Assembly: GCF_001679785.1 (NCBI RefSeq)
Contig: NZ_CP016286.1
Span: 496,001-560,000 of the forward strand
Reading direction: 5' to 3'
DNA: 64,000 nucleotides
DNA from: Rhizobium leguminosarum
GTDB taxonomy: Bacteria; Pseudomonadota; Alphaproteobacteria; Rhizobiales; Rhizobiaceae
Shown here: positions 27,658 through 37,073 of the stretch, in pieces
How the letters are laid out: every line of letters begins with the position of its first letter
How positions within the stretch are numbered: the stretch's first letter is position 1
Translations under genes and position numbers: made by a program
Notes under the pieces: generated by a model
Told to the model about the DNA's origin: nothing
Databases searched by the model: none
The model's input: the letters and a program-made list of their open reading frames with translations, nothing else

Positions 27658-27673
27658 TGATCAAATTTGATCA
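27658..27673. promoter_or_regulatory. LacI-type operator, perfect 16-bp palindrome
   Basis: TGATCAAATTTGATCA is fully self-complementary. It lies between the divergent IolH-like start (27523) and LacI start (27732), 59 bp before the regulator. Size and symmetry fit a LacI/GalR dimer site. Binding is inferred. Confidence 0.75.
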
Positions 27674-27731
27674 TTGACCGCACAGCAGACCGATGCTCTG
27701 TTGTGGCAGCTTTGGGAGTGGATGAGCCCTG

Positions 27732-28745
27732 ATGAAGGTGACTTTGAAGGATGTCGCGACGCAGGCCGGCGTTGGCACCGCGACCGCGGAGCGCGTCCTC
27801 AACGGCCGCGGCGGCGTACGGCCGGAGACGGTGGAGAAAGTCTTCCTGGCGGCAAGACGGCTTGAATACCGGCAAAGCCTGCCGGTCGCCCATCGCGGCC
27901 TGATCCGGATAGAGGTGATCCTCGTTCGTCCGGAGACCAGTTTTTATTCGCGTCTGAACCGGGCGTTCGAGCGCATTGCCGCCTCGCTCGACGACAGCAT
28001 TGTGGTTCACCGCACCTTCGTCCGCGAGAACGAACCGGCGCAATTCGCCCGCTACATCGCCAACCCGACGGCACGCCGGTCGGCGCTGATCGTGGTTGCG
28101 CCCGACCATGCCGATGTCGTCACCAGCGTGCGCAAGGCGGCCGGTCTCGGCATTCCCGTCGTCCAGATCATGACCCGTCCGGCCCCTGAACTGCCCTATG
28201 TCGGCATCGACAACTATGCTGCCGGACGCACCGCGGCTCACTACATGTCGGGCATGCTGGCGCAGCGCCCCGGTTCGTTCGTCGCTCTCTGCCACAGCGG
28301 CGCCTATGAGAACCATAAGGAGCGGATCCGCGGCTTCTCCAGCTATCTCTCGGACAACGCTTCGAATGAGGGCGCAAACGAACATCGTTTCATCGAGGTC
28401 ATGTTCGACCTCGATGACGAGCACAATGCCATCGAACTGCTGCAAGCGGCCCTCCGGCGCGAACCCGGCATTATCGGCGTCTATAGCGCCGGCGGCGACA
28501 ACAAGGGGGTTGCCAGGGTGCTCGCAGCCAACAAGACTGGGCGGCCTTTCTGGGTTGGCCATGAACTGACCGAGCAGACGCAGGACTATCTCCGCCGCGG
28601 CATCATGTCGATCGTGCTCGACCAGGCGCCGGAGGTGCAGGCGAGGCGATCGATAGATCTTGCCTTGAACAGGTTGGGCCTCATCGAGGTGGAGGTCAGC
28701 GCCGAGCCGGTGCGCTTCCTGACGATCACACCGGAAAATCTCTGA
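27732..28745 (+). CDS. LacI family transcriptional regulator
   Basis: 337 residues. N-terminal helix-turn-helix with hinge: 'MKVTLKDVATQAGVGTATAE' then 'RVLNGRGGVRPETVEKV'. The periplasmic-binding-like effector domain shows 'GIPVVQIMTRPAPELPYVGI', 'DNYAAGRTAAHYM' and 'GVYSAGGDNKGVARVL'. Typical repressor of sugar catabolic genes, lifted by the sugar. Divergent from the three-gene operon, which it presumably controls through the palindrome at 27658. No transporter gene is beside it, so uptake is encoded elsewhere. Confidence 0.92.
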   Translation: MKVTLKDVATQAGVGTATAERVLNGRGGVRPETVEKVFLAARRLEYRQSLPVAHRGLIRIEVILVRPETSFYSRLNRAFERIAASLDDSIVVHRTFVRENEPAQFARYIANPTARRSALIVVAPDHADVVTSVRKAAGLGIPVVQIMTRPAPELPYVGIDNYAAGRTAAHYMSGMLAQRPGSFVALCHSGAYENHKERIRGFSSYLSDNASNEGANEHRFIEVMFDLDDEHNAIELLQAALRREPGIIGVYSAGGDNKGVARVLAANKTGRPFWVGHELTEQTQDYLRRGIMSIVLDQAPEVQARRSIDLALNRLGLIEVEVSAEPVRFLTITPENL

Positions 28746-28815
28746 GACGGGATGAGGATGCCCGGACAATCCGCTCGAATGGGCGCCCAGCGGCTTTCAC
28801 GACGCCGGCGCGACC

Positions 28816-29721
28816 TTACTGCAGCTGCGGTTTCTTAAGAAAGCTGTTGCGGTCGGCGGATTTGATGCGCAGCCAGGCTTCCCGGCCGTTCCTGAGGATA
28901 CGCATGGGGATCTCGGCGCCGGCGGGGCCGCTGCTCCAGAGCTTGCGATAGAAATCGGCCAGGCCATCGACCTCTTCGTCGCGGATCTCCGAAATGATAT
29001 CGCCTTGACGCAGGCCCGCCTGGGCGGCCGGGCCGTCTTCGGCCACGCTCATGACTACCACGCCGCCATTGCTCTCGGCGGAGAAGGCGCCGAGCCAGGG
29101 CCGCGGCGGCTTGTTGACCTGGCCCCGGTTCAAGAGATCGTCGAGGATCGGCGGCAAAAGGTCGATCGGCACGACCATGTTGATATCGGCAACCTCGTCG
29201 CCATGGCTCATTTGCAGGCGAAGCGAACCGATGCCGAGAAGCTTGCCGTCCGAACCGATCAGGGCCGCGCCGCCCCATGAGGGATGGGCTGGTGCTGTGA
29301 AAATCGCCTCGTCGAGCAGATATTCCCAATAGCCGGCAAATTCCTGTCGGGCGACGATATTTGCCTCGACGAATTCTCCGATGCCATCGGCCAGCACGAC
29401 GGGATCGCCGGGCTTGGCCGTGGCCGCGTCGCCGAGATCCACCGCCGGCGCATTCAAGGCCCCAAGCGCCTGGACCAGGCCGAAGCCGCTTTCCTGATCA
29501 TAAGCAAGCGCATGCGCGGGAACCACGCGCCCGTCATGGGTCGTCAGCCAGACCTCTTCGGCCTCGGTGATGAGATAACCGATGGTCAGCACCAGCCCGT
29601 TGTCGCGAATGACCACGCCGCTGCCTTCCCGGACAGTGCCCAGCGTCTCCGCCGTGAAGGCATCTTCCGGAATGGAGGAACGGACGGCCACGACTGACCG
29701 CAAAATCGGATCGATATTCAT
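28816..29721 (-). CDS. HtrA-like protein with degenerate protease triad plus PDZ domain
   Basis: 301 residues. It aligns by eye with DegP/HtrA: an N-terminal trypsin-like fold ('AVRSSIPEDAFTAETLGTVR', 'GSGVVIRDNGLVLTIGYLI') and a C-terminal PDZ domain ('VVVMSVAEDGPAAQAGLRQG', 'DIISEIRDEEVDG'). All three catalytic positions differ: the NNHVV His region reads 'IGYLI', the TDLAVL Asp region reads 'SGFGLVQ', and GNSGG reads 'PSWGG'. It therefore looks like a pseudoprotease. No signal peptide, so probably cytoplasmic. ATG 29721 has GGGA 8 nt upstream; ATG 29730 is possible. Compare the intact degP at 53118. Confidence 0.8.
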   Translation of the reverse strand: MNIDPILRSVVAVRSSIPEDAFTAETLGTVREGSGVVIRDNGLVLTIGYLITEAEEVWLTTHDGRVVPAHALAYDQESGFGLVQALGALNAPAVDLGDAATAKPGDPVVLADGIGEFVEANIVARQEFAGYWEYLLDEAIFTAPAHPSWGGAALIGSDGKLLGIGSLRLQMSHGDEVADINMVVPIDLLPPILDDLLNRGQVNKPPRPWLGAFSAESNGGVVVMSVAEDGPAAQAGLRQGDIISEIRDEEVDGLADFYRKLWSSGPAGAEIPMRILRNGREAWLRIKSADRNSFLKKPQLQ

Positions 29722-29878
29722 ACTTTTCATCCCGATAGACGCCGGCGCGAAAGGCCGAAATCCGGCGCATTCTTCCTTGAATAGGTAAGAGAATGGACGG
29801 CGGGTGCAAGACCGTATCGGAGGGAATTTCGGCAGGCCAACGCGCGACCTCCCTCCGATGCCTGCACCAATCAAGGTT

Positions 29879-30823
29879 TCACTGAGCGCCGAGACTATCT
29901 CGCATGGCACCGGCGGGCGGCTGAGCGCGACCATATTGCCGCGGCGAGCATCCCATCACTCTCTTGAAAGCGGTGCTGAATGCGCTTTCGGATTCATAAC
30001 CGAGCGACAGGGCGACACCGGCAATTGCTTCGGCCGAGTTTGTCAATCGGTCACCTGCGAGAAGCATGCGCCAGCGCGTCAGATAATCCATCGGCGCAAG
30101 CCCAACCTTTTCCTTGAAGTGGAGAGCAAAACTGGACCGGGACATCGAGGCCCGTTCAGCCAGCGACTGCAAGGTCCACTTGCGGGCTGGATCGGCATGC
30201 AGGGCACCGATAGCCGCACCGATCCGTCGGTCGGTAAGCGCGAAAAGCCAGCCAACACCGCGCGCATTCGGCGACGCGATATGGAGGCGCAACACCTGCA
30301 TGAGCATGACATGAGCAAAATGCTCCGCCATCAGAAAGCCACCCGGCTGCTGGTCGCGCAATTCGCGCGTCATCCGATCGAGGCACCAGCGTAGCACGGT
30401 GGCGTGATCGGAATCCCTCTTCACATGGACGATCGGTGGGAGGATTCCGAGAAGGATATCCGAATTTCCTCCCGAAAAGGAAAAACGGCTGCCGATCAGG
30501 AAGAAATCGCCACCGCCATTGCAAGTCGCAATGCCGTCGCGGGCGATCGAATAGATCGCATCGGACGGGATCGCTTCGAGCGCCGGATCGCTGGCGAGAC
30601 GAAAGGCTCGGCGGCTCGTCAGCAGAAAGCAGTCGCTTTCCTCCAGGCGGACAGCTTCGGCAACGCCATCGACGCTCAGCCAGCAGGCGCCTGAAATCAC
30701 CGCGTTGAACTTGATGCCATCAGGGGGTGGAAAATCGATCGCCCAAGCGCCGCCAGCGTCAAGCCCCGCGGAAACATAGCTGCGCGGTTTGAGCAATGCG
30801 AGAACATCGGATAACGGGTCCAT
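29879..30823 (-). CDS. AraC family transcriptional regulator (cupin-type sensor)
   Basis: 314 residues. N-terminal cupin-like effector domain ('GIKFNAVISGACWLSVDGVA') and C-terminal double helix-turn-helix ('WTLQSLAERASMSRSSFALH' and 'AIAGVALSLGYESESAFSTA', closing 'FKRVMGCSPRQYGR'). AraC_binding/cupin_6 members regulate neighbouring oxidoreductases. Divergent from the SDR gene starting at 30948, the likely target. 124 bp lie between the two starts. Confidence 0.9.
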   Translation of the reverse strand: MDPLSDVLALLKPRSYVSAGLDAGGAWAIDFPPPDGIKFNAVISGACWLSVDGVAEAVRLEESDCFLLTSRRAFRLASDPALEAIPSDAIYSIARDGIATCNGGGDFFLIGSRFSFSGGNSDILLGILPPIVHVKRDSDHATVLRWCLDRMTRELRDQQPGGFLMAEHFAHVMLMQVLRLHIASPNARGVGWLFALTDRRIGAAIGALHADPARKWTLQSLAERASMSRSSFALHFKEKVGLAPMDYLTRWRMLLAGDRLTNSAEAIAGVALSLGYESESAFSTAFKRVMGCSPRQYGRAQPPAGAMRDSLGAQ

Positions 30824-30947
30824 GTAAAAATCCGGACGATGGCGAAGAGATATCGGACTTTAGCGCATGGATCGTCTGGAGACCACGCCTTATTCTCGCG
30901 ACCGTCATCCCGAGCGAGGGCAACGTCGCAGAACAAAGGTAAATATC

Positions 30948-31907
30948 ATGAATGACAAACAAGTCCCCATCGGCTCCGGATTTGGAGCCCACACGACGGC
31001 CGGCGAGGTTCTGGCCGGTCTTGATCTTTCCGGCAAGCGCGCCATCGTCACCGGCGGCCATTCCGGCCTCGGGCTCGAGACCACGCGCGCTCTGGCGGGC
31101 GCCGGCGCCAAGGTAACCATCGGCGCAAGGAGCATCGAGGCGGCGCGCAGCGCGGTCGCCGATATCGATGGCGTAGAGATTGATCGGCTCGACCTTTCCG
31201 ACCTCGAAAGCGTTCGCGTCTTTTCCGAGCGGTTCGTCGCATCTGGCCGCAGCATCGACATTCTGATCAACAGCGCCGGCATCATGGCCTGCCCGGAAAC
31301 GCGTGTCGGCGACGGATGGGAGGCACAGTTCGCGACCAATCATCTCGGCCATTTCGCCTTGGTCAACCGCCTTTGGCCGGCGATCTCGCCCGGCGCTCGC
31401 ATCGTTTCGGTTTCCTCCGGTGGCCATCACAACTCGGCCATACGATGGGAGGATGTGCAATTCGAGATCGGTTACGACAAATGGCGGGCCTACGGTCAGT
31501 CGAAGACCGCCAACGCACTTTTCGCCGTGCATCTCGACAGGCTCGGGCGCGACACCGGCATCCGTGCCTTCTCGCTGCACCCGGGCAAGATCTTTACCCC
31601 CTTGCAGCGCCATCTCGCAAAGGAGGAAATGGTCAGTGCCGGCTGGATCGATGCGGACGGCAACCCGATTGATCCGACATTCAAGACGCCATCCCAGGGG
31701 GCCGCGACGCAGGTTTGGGCGGCGACCTCGCCGCAACTCGACGGTATGGGAGGCCTCTATTGCGAGGATTGCGATATCGCCGTCCGCGCAACGGTTGGAG
31801 AACCCGGCGGCGTCAGCGACCATGCAGCCGATCCCGAGGAGGCGGCACGCCTGTGGAACTTGTCGGCAAGGCTGACCGGCATTGACGCTTTCGCGGCGTA
31901 CGCCTGA
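30948..31907 (+). CDS. SDR family oxidoreductase
   Basis: 319 residues from ATG 30948 with AAGG about 8 nt upstream. Cofactor motif 'VTGGHSGLGLETTRAL', 'LINSAGIMACPET', 'NHLGHFALVNRL', and the catalytic 'YGQSKTANALFAV' (Tyr-x-x-x-Lys). The overall pattern matches retinol-dehydrogenase/WWOX-like SDRs common in soil bacteria. Cytoplasmic NAD(P)-dependent dehydrogenase; substrate unknown. Divergent from an AraC regulator that probably activates it. Confidence 0.9.
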   Translation: MNDKQVPIGSGFGAHTTAGEVLAGLDLSGKRAIVTGGHSGLGLETTRALAGAGAKVTIGARSIEAARSAVADIDGVEIDRLDLSDLESVRVFSERFVASGRSIDILINSAGIMACPETRVGDGWEAQFATNHLGHFALVNRLWPAISPGARIVSVSSGGHHNSAIRWEDVQFEIGYDKWRAYGQSKTANALFAVHLDRLGRDTGIRAFSLHPGKIFTPLQRHLAKEEMVSAGWIDADGNPIDPTFKTPSQGAATQVWAATSPQLDGMGGLYCEDCDIAVRATVGEPGGVSDHAADPEEAARLWNLSARLTGIDAFAAYA

Positions 31908-32284
31908 AGCCATAGCGCGCCGCAAACCCTCGTCAAGGCGCGCTGAAGACGCAGCGATTGTCTTGCCGTCCTCGCGCCTCACGCAGGCCTTCTCGGGTGA
32001 AAGCCCGATCGGCAAGCCGAGCGGATCGTCAGCACGTCATTGGCACACACGCCGCCGAAATCGGCCTGCGACGGCGCGGTCGCCGTGCCAGATTGTATTT
32101 GCGCAGATAGCAGTCAAGTCCGGCGACAATCCGTCATTAAAACGTATCAAGGCAAGCGCAAAAGCTGCGCCATTCCGTCTTGCGTCGTTCTCCGGACTTG
32201 GCGCGCGACATTTTTCGTGACAGCGGCATTGTGCAACAATATACGGTCAATCTCATCAGGAATCAGACCGACACGGATCATGAC
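31908..32284. other. Intergenic region with a hairpin after the SDR gene
   Basis: About 375 bases without a supported gene. AGCGCGCC (31914-31921) and GGCGCGCT (31937-31944) form an 8-bp stem just after the SDR stop, a possible terminator lacking a T-run. The rest presumably contains the MocR promoter. Confidence 0.45.
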
Positions 32285-33688
32285 ATGAAAGACTGGCATC
32301 CCGATCTCAGCCGCAGCAGCAGTCCGCGTTATATGGCGATCGCCGATGTGATCGAAATGGATCTGCGCAGCGGACATCTGGTGGTTGGGGACCGGCTGCC
32401 GCCGCAACGCGAACTCGCCAAGCGGCTGAATGTCGATTTCACGACGGTGGCGAGAGGTTATGTCGAGGCGCAGAAGCGCGGGCTTGTGGATTCGCATGTC
32501 GGCCGAGGCACCTTCGTTACCGGTGGCGCGGACAAGGAGCGCCAGGGATCGACGCCCGACGCTGCGCCCGATCCCCGCCGCGCCTCCATCGTCGATTTCT
32601 CGATGAACATGCCGCCGGAAACGGACGACCCCGAGCTGATCGCCCGCATGCGCGAGGGCATGTCGGCGGTGACGGCGAACCTAATTCCACTCCTGCGCTA
32701 CCAGGGCTTCGGCGGCTCTAGCATGGACAAGGAGGCTGCTGCCTCCTGGCTCAGCCGTCGCGGGCTGGTGCCCTCGCAGGAGCGCATCTTCGTCACACCC
32801 GGCGCCCATCCGGCCCTTCTGGCGATCTTCGGCCTGCTGGCAAAACCGGGCGAGACCGTGCTTTCGGAAATCATCACCTATCCCGGCATGCGCTCGATCG
32901 CCGCCCAGTTGCGGCTCAATCTGACGGGCCTGCCGATGGACGAGGACGGTATCCTGCCGGACGCCTTTGCCGAGGCCTGCGAAAGATTGAAGCCGAAGGC
33001 GCTCTATCTCAATCCGACGCTGCAGAACCCGACGACGCTGACCATTCCGGCCCGGCGCCGCGAGGAGATCTGCGCCGTTGCCCGCAAATATCACGTGCCG
33101 ATCGTCGAGGACGATGCCTATGGTTTCATTCCGCAGCACGGCCCGGCGCCGCTCGCCGCAACAGCGCCCGATCTGACCTGGCATATCGGCGGACTGGCGA
33201 AATGCATCGGCGCGGGCCTGCGACTTGCCTATGTCGTGGCGCCTGACAGCAAGGCCGTGTGGCCCTTCGTCAGCGCCATGCGCGCCAACAATGTTATGGC
33301 CTCGCCACTGACCGTGGCGCTCGCCACCCGCTGGGTCGAGGACGGCACCGCCGATACGATCCTGCGTTTCATCCGTGCCGAGGCCGCCGCCCGTCAGCAA
33401 ATGGTCGCCGCCATCCTGCCGGCCGGCAGCTACCGCGCTGATCCCATCAGTTTCAACATCTGGCTGCCACTCTCCAACGGCTGGACCCGCTCCACCTTCG
33501 GCAGCCATACCCGTTCTTCCGGCATCGGCGTCGTCGCAAGCGATGCCTTCACAGTCGAGGGCACGGCACCCGAGGCCGTGCGTGTCTGCCTTGGCGGACC
33601 GATCACCCGGGAGAAACTGCAGGGAGCACTGGAATTCATGGCCCACGCGCTGGAAGGTCCGCCGGAAATGGCGGCGTCGTTCTTCTGA
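32285..33688 (+). CDS. MocR-type (GntR/aminotransferase) transcriptional regulator
   Basis: 467 residues. N-terminal GntR winged helix ('PRYMAIADVIEMDLRSGHLV', 'PPQRELAKRLNVDFTTVAR', 'GYVEAQKRGLVDSHVGRGTF'), then a fold-type I aminotransferase domain with 'LNPTLQNPTTLTIPARRREE', 'PIVEDDAYGFI' (PLP Asp/Tyr) and the putative Schiff-base Lys in 'HIGGLAKCIGAGLRLAYV', about Lys306. MocR proteins sense PLP or amino compounds. The start is set at the Met before 'DWHPDLSRS'. It is not adjacent to an obvious target; the SDR upstream is on the same strand. Confidence 0.9.
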   Translation: MKDWHPDLSRSSSPRYMAIADVIEMDLRSGHLVVGDRLPPQRELAKRLNVDFTTVARGYVEAQKRGLVDSHVGRGTFVTGGADKERQGSTPDAAPDPRRASIVDFSMNMPPETDDPELIARMREGMSAVTANLIPLLRYQGFGGSSMDKEAAASWLSRRGLVPSQERIFVTPGAHPALLAIFGLLAKPGETVLSEIITYPGMRSIAAQLRLNLTGLPMDEDGILPDAFAEACERLKPKALYLNPTLQNPTTLTIPARRREEICAVARKYHVPIVEDDAYGFIPQHGPAPLAATAPDLTWHIGGLAKCIGAGLRLAYVVAPDSKAVWPFVSAMRANNVMASPLTVALATRWVEDGTADTILRFIRAEAAARQQMVAAILPAGSYRADPISFNIWLPLSNGWTRSTFGSHTRSSGIGVVASDAFTVEGTAPEAVRVCLGGPITREKLQGALEFMAHALEGPPEMAASFF

Positions 33689-34012
33689 CACAGAGCCCAG
33701 CTCCGAGCTGATCAGGCACGAGCGGTTGAGATCAGATCGGTCGCGCCCAGATCTATCGGGGCATGAGCGAAGCGTAACCGTCACGCTCACCACCATCACC
33801 TTCACGGCTGATCCGCCCTGGCTGCCAGGCCTGGCTGCGCCCCAAATGCTGCTTGATAAATCTGCAGTCAGCTTGCTGCCGGCATGCGCTGGGGAGCTCT
33901 GCGGCATTCTGGCGAATTGACTGGTAATTTCTCTATAATGTAATTATTTTGAATGCAGTCATTGCAGATATTGATAGTATCGACGTTTGCGGAGCAGGAA
34001 AGCGAGATCGTC
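33689..34012. other. Intergenic region, AT-rich near its right end
   Basis: About 320 bases. Right part contains TTGACTGGTAATTTCTC followed by TATAATG, promoter-like hexamers but with spacing too short for a standard pair. No gene recognised. Confidence 0.4.
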
Positions 34013-34381
34013 ATGGACACGGAATATCCCCCACTTCCTCCGATGCAGACCGGCATCAAGGGGCGCTGCCCGCGCTGCGGCCAGGGCCATATGTTCAAGG
34101 GCTTCCTGACGCTGCAGCCGGAATGCGAGGTCTGTGGTCTCGATTACTCCTTCGCCGATCCGGCCGACGGTCCGGCCTTCTTCGTCATCTGCTTCGCCTG
34201 CGTCCCGAGCGTGCTGCTCGGCGTCTGGCTGGAGGTGGCCTTTTCGGCGCCGATCTGGGTACAGCTTCTGGTCACCGGTCCCTTCATGCTCGCCACCTGC
34301 ATTCCGCCGCTGCGGCCGCTGAAGGGCTGGCTGGTGGCCAGCCAGTATTTCTACAAGGCGGAAGAGGGCAAGCTCGCCTAG
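34013..34381 (+). CDS. DUF983 family zinc-ribbon membrane protein
   Basis: 122 residues. N-terminal zinc ribbon 'GIKGRCPRCGQGHMFKGF' with a second pair 'QPECEVCGLDYSFADPADGP', then two membrane helices ('AFFVICFACVPSVLLGVWLE', 'WVQLLVTGPFMLATCIPPLR'). This is the complete DUF983 architecture of alphaproteobacteria; some members lie near cytochrome oxidase genes, but no function is proven. The ATG at 34013 gives the family start, and the upstream extension is not supported. It converges on the LysR gene, with 18 bases between them. Confidence 0.88.
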   Translation: MDTEYPPLPPMQTGIKGRCPRCGQGHMFKGFLTLQPECEVCGLDYSFADPADGPAFFVICFACVPSVLLGVWLEVAFSAPIWVQLLVTGPFMLATCIPPLRPLKGWLVASQYFYKAEEGKLA

Positions 34382-34399
34382 ATCCAGATTCTATAGGGC

Positions 34400-35293
34400 C
34401 TATTTCAGCGTCGCGCGCAGGCGCGGCGTCGCGAAATCGAGCAGCGCCCGCAGTTTCAGGGGCACTAGTCCCTGCGTGGGATAGACGAGATGCACCGGCG
34501 CCGGCGGCGGTTCGAAATCTTGGAGCAGCGGCACCAGCAGGCCGGCCATCTCGGCGCGTGCGGCCTGGTAGGAGAGCACGCGGGTGATGCCGAGGCCGGC
34601 GACAGCCGCATCGACCGCGGCCTCGGCGGTGTTGACGGCAAGCCGCGAGCGGATCGGCACCGTGAGATCATGTTTCCCCTCGGTGAATGTCCAGCTCAGC
34701 ATCGAGGCCATGCCCTCGAAGGTGACGCAGTCATGCCCGGCGAGATCGCCTGGGTGCCGCGGGAGGGCGTGCCGTGTCAGATAATCCGGGCTGGCATAGA
34801 CCGTGCGGCGGATCGCGCCGAGCCTTGTGGCGATCAGGTTGCTGTCCGGCAGGTTGCCGATCCTGAGAGCCACGTCGATGTGATCCTCGACGAGGTTCGA
34901 CAGCCGGTCGCCAAGCATCAGCCGCAGATTGATATCGGGATAGGCTTTCAGGAAATCCACCACGACAGGCAGGACATGCAGCCGCCCGAAAACGATCGGC
35001 GCGGTCATCGTCAACTCGCCCTTGGGGGCGCTGTATTCGCCGGCCGCCGTCCGTTCCGCTTCTTCCACCCGATTAAGAATTTCCCGCGCCGCCTCGACAT
35101 AGGAGCGGCCGGCTTCCGTCAGCGTGACCTTCCGGTTGCTCCGTTGCAGCAATTGGGCGTTGAGATGGGCTTCCAGTTCCGAAACCTTGCGGCTGACGGT
35201 TGCGAGCGGCGATCGCAGATGCCGTGAGGCGGCCGACAGGCTGCCCTGTTCGACAACGGCAAGAAGCACGCTCATGGCGTCGAGGCGGTCCAT
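34400..35293 (-). CDS. LysR family transcriptional regulator
   Basis: 297 residues. 'MDRLDAMSVLLAVVEQGSLS' and 'LATVSRKVSELEAHLNAQLL' form the winged helix. The effector domain follows, with 'APIVFGRLHVLPVVVDFLKA', 'PDINLRLMLGD' and 'HIDVALRIGNLPDSNLIATR', the CrgA/PA-type subgroup. Divergent from the GST gene at 35437 with 143 bp between starts, so it probably controls the GST-PNPOx-DUF1348 set. Inducer unknown. Confidence 0.9.
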   Translation of the reverse strand: MDRLDAMSVLLAVVEQGSLSAASRHLRSPLATVSRKVSELEAHLNAQLLQRSNRKVTLTEAGRSYVEAAREILNRVEEAERTAAGEYSAPKGELTMTAPIVFGRLHVLPVVVDFLKAYPDINLRLMLGDRLSNLVEDHIDVALRIGNLPDSNLIATRLGAIRRTVYASPDYLTRHALPRHPGDLAGHDCVTFEGMASMLSWTFTEGKHDLTVPIRSRLAVNTAEAAVDAAVAGLGITRVLSYQAARAEMAGLLVPLLQDFEPPPAPVHLVYPTQGLVPLKLRALLDFATPRLRATLK

Positions 35294-35436
35294 TCTATCT
35301 TTCCATGAATTGGTAAGATGCCTCCCAGATTAGCATTCTACTGCAGCCAGATGGAAGGCAGTAAATTATGCCGCAGATGGTTCGAAGCGGCCATCGCCAA
35401 CCGCGTCCCGTCGATTAGAAGACCAGAGGAACCATC

Positions 35437-36048
35437 ATGAAACTCTATCACCACCCGCTTTCCGGCCATGCCCACCGGGCTCACCTGTTCCTGTCGCTGC
35501 TTGGCGTGCCCTATGAACTGGTCGAGGTCGACATGGCGGCAGGCGCCCACAAGGCGCCGGACTTTCTGAAGCTCAATCCCTTTGGCCAGGTGCCGGTGCT
35601 CGACGACAATGGCACGGTCATTGCCGATTCCTCTGCCATCCTCGTCTATCTCGCGCGCAAATACGGCCGCACCGACTGGCTGCCGGAAGAGGCGGTGGCC
35701 GCGGCGCGGATACAGAAATGGCTCTCGGTTGCATCAGGCGAGATCGCCTATGGGCCATGTGCCGCGCGCCTGGTCACCGTCTTCGGCGCCGATTTCCGCA
35801 CCGACGAGGTGATCGCCCGGGCGCACCGCATTCTGGCGCTGATCGAGGCGGAGCTCCACGGCCGCAGCTTCCTGCTCGGCGACAATCCTGCGATCGCCGA
35901 CATCGCGCTCTACAGCTACATCGCCAATGCGCCGGAGGGTAATGTCGATATCTCGGCCTATCCAAGCCTTCGTGCCTGGCTTGCGCGCATTGAGGCGCTG
36001 CCGGGTTTCGTCGGTTTTCGCAAGACCAAGATCGGCCTTGCCGCGTGA
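35437..36048 (+). CDS. Glutathione S-transferase
   Basis: 203 residues. Thioredoxin-like N-terminal domain '[20 protein letters not shown]' with '[20 protein letters not shown]' (cis-Pro and the Asp-Ser glutathione contact), then the helical domain with '[17 protein letters not shown]'. Conjugates or reduces electrophiles with glutathione in the cytoplasm. It is divergent from LysR and followed by a hairpin and a PNPOx-like gene, suggesting a shared detoxification or redox role. Confidence 0.92.
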   Translation: MKLYHHPLSGHAHRAHLFLSLLGVPYELVEVDMAAGAHKAPDFLKLNPFGQVPVLDDNGTVIADSSAILVYLARKYGRTDWLPEEAVAAARIQKWLSVASGEIAYGPCAARLVTVFGADFRTDEVIARAHRILALIEAELHGRSFLLGDNPAIADIALYSYIANAPEGNVDISAYPSLRAWLARIEALPGFVGFRKTKIGLAA

Positions 36049-36055
36049 CAAGCCG

Positions 36056-36077
36056 CCGGGGCAGGTCGCTGCCCCGG
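36056..36077 (+). terminator. Hairpin after the GST gene
   Basis: CCGGGGCAG (36056-36064), loop GTCG, CTGCCCCGG (36069-36077), then TTCCCCC. A strong 9-bp stem eight bases after the GST stop; no long T-run, so it may be a weak terminator or an mRNA 3'-end stabiliser that lets some transcription enter the next gene. Confidence 0.5.
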
Positions 36078-36109
36078 TTCCCCCAAATGCCGCCCTGAAG
36101 GAGGCCGTG

Positions 36110-37042
36110 ATGCTGGAACAGACAAGACAGGACGCCACATCGCCCTGGCATGCGGGCGAACTCGCCATGCAGCGCAGCGTCGGTGTCGCTGAACGCATGG
36201 ACGGGCCGGGCCGTAATTTCGTCCGCAGGGCCATGCCGGAGCAGCACCGCGCCTTCTTTCCGATGCTGCCTTTCGTCGTGCTCGGCGCCGTCGATGCCAA
36301 GGGCGATGTCTGGGCAACGGTGCGGGCCGAGCGCCCGGGTTTCATGGCTTCGCTGGAGCCGGAGATTCTCGAGGTCCGCCTGCCGCGCGACGCAGCCGAT
36401 CCTGCCGATGCCGGCATGGAGGATGGCGACGCGATCGCGATGCTCGGCATCCAGCTCGAGACCCGGCGGCGCAACCGACTGAACGGCGTGATCCGCAGGA
36501 AGGACGCTGGAGCATTCCAGGTGCGCGTCGGCCAGAGCTTCGGCAATTGCCCGCAATATATCCAGCTTCGCTCTTCCGCCTTCGCCCGCGATCCCGATAT
36601 GCCGACTGCAATGCTGCCGCTTCACTCCGGCCAGCTCGACGATCGGGCGCTAGGGATGATCGAGGGTGCGGATACCTTCTTTGTCGCCTCCTATGTCGAC
36701 CGGGAGAATGGCGAGCGGCAGGTGGACGTGTCCCATCGCGGCGGCAATGCCGGCTTCGTGCGTGTCGGCGCCGACGGCGTGCTGATCGTTCCCGATTTTC
36801 CCGGCAATCGGTTCTTCAACACGCTCGGCAATTTCCTCGTCAATCCGAAGGCGGGGCTGGTCTTCATCGATTTCGAAACCGGCGACATGCTGCAGATGAC
36901 GGGCAGGGTCGAGGTGCTGCTGGATTCACCCGAGGTCGCCGCCTTTCAACGGGCGGAACGGCTGTGGCGTTTCACGCCGGAAGAGATCGTGCTTCGCCCG
37001 GATGCCCTGCCGCTGCGGTGGAGCCGGCCTCCCGGCCTTTGA
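36110..37042 (+). CDS. Pyridoxamine 5'-phosphate oxidase-like flavin protein
   Basis: 310 residues from ATG 36110 with AAGGAGG 5 nt upstream. Two split-barrel regions: '[20 protein letters not shown]' with '[13 protein letters not shown]', and '[20 protein letters not shown]' with '[12 protein letters not shown]', followed by '[19 protein letters not shown]'. This is the long PNPOx-like family (FMN- or F420-type barrel). Likely a flavin-dependent reductase or oxidase; the reaction is not assignable. Lies between GST and DUF1348 genes, same strand. Confidence 0.82.
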   Translation: MLEQTRQDATSPWHAGELAMQRSVGVAERMDGPGRNFVRRAMPEQHRAFFPMLPFVVLGAVDAKGDVWATVRAERPGFMASLEPEILEVRLPRDAADPADAGMEDGDAIAMLGIQLETRRRNRLNGVIRRKDAGAFQVRVGQSFGNCPQYIQLRSSAFARDPDMPTAMLPLHSGQLDDRALGMIEGADTFFVASYVDRENGERQVDVSHRGGNAGFVRVGADGVLIVPDFPGNRFFNTLGNFLVNPKAGLVFIDFETGDMLQMTGRVEVLLDSPEVAAFQRAERLWRFTPEEIVLRPDALPLRWSRPPGL

Positions 37043-37073
37043 GAAATACCGTCTCCACGCGGCTTGCCAAGCA

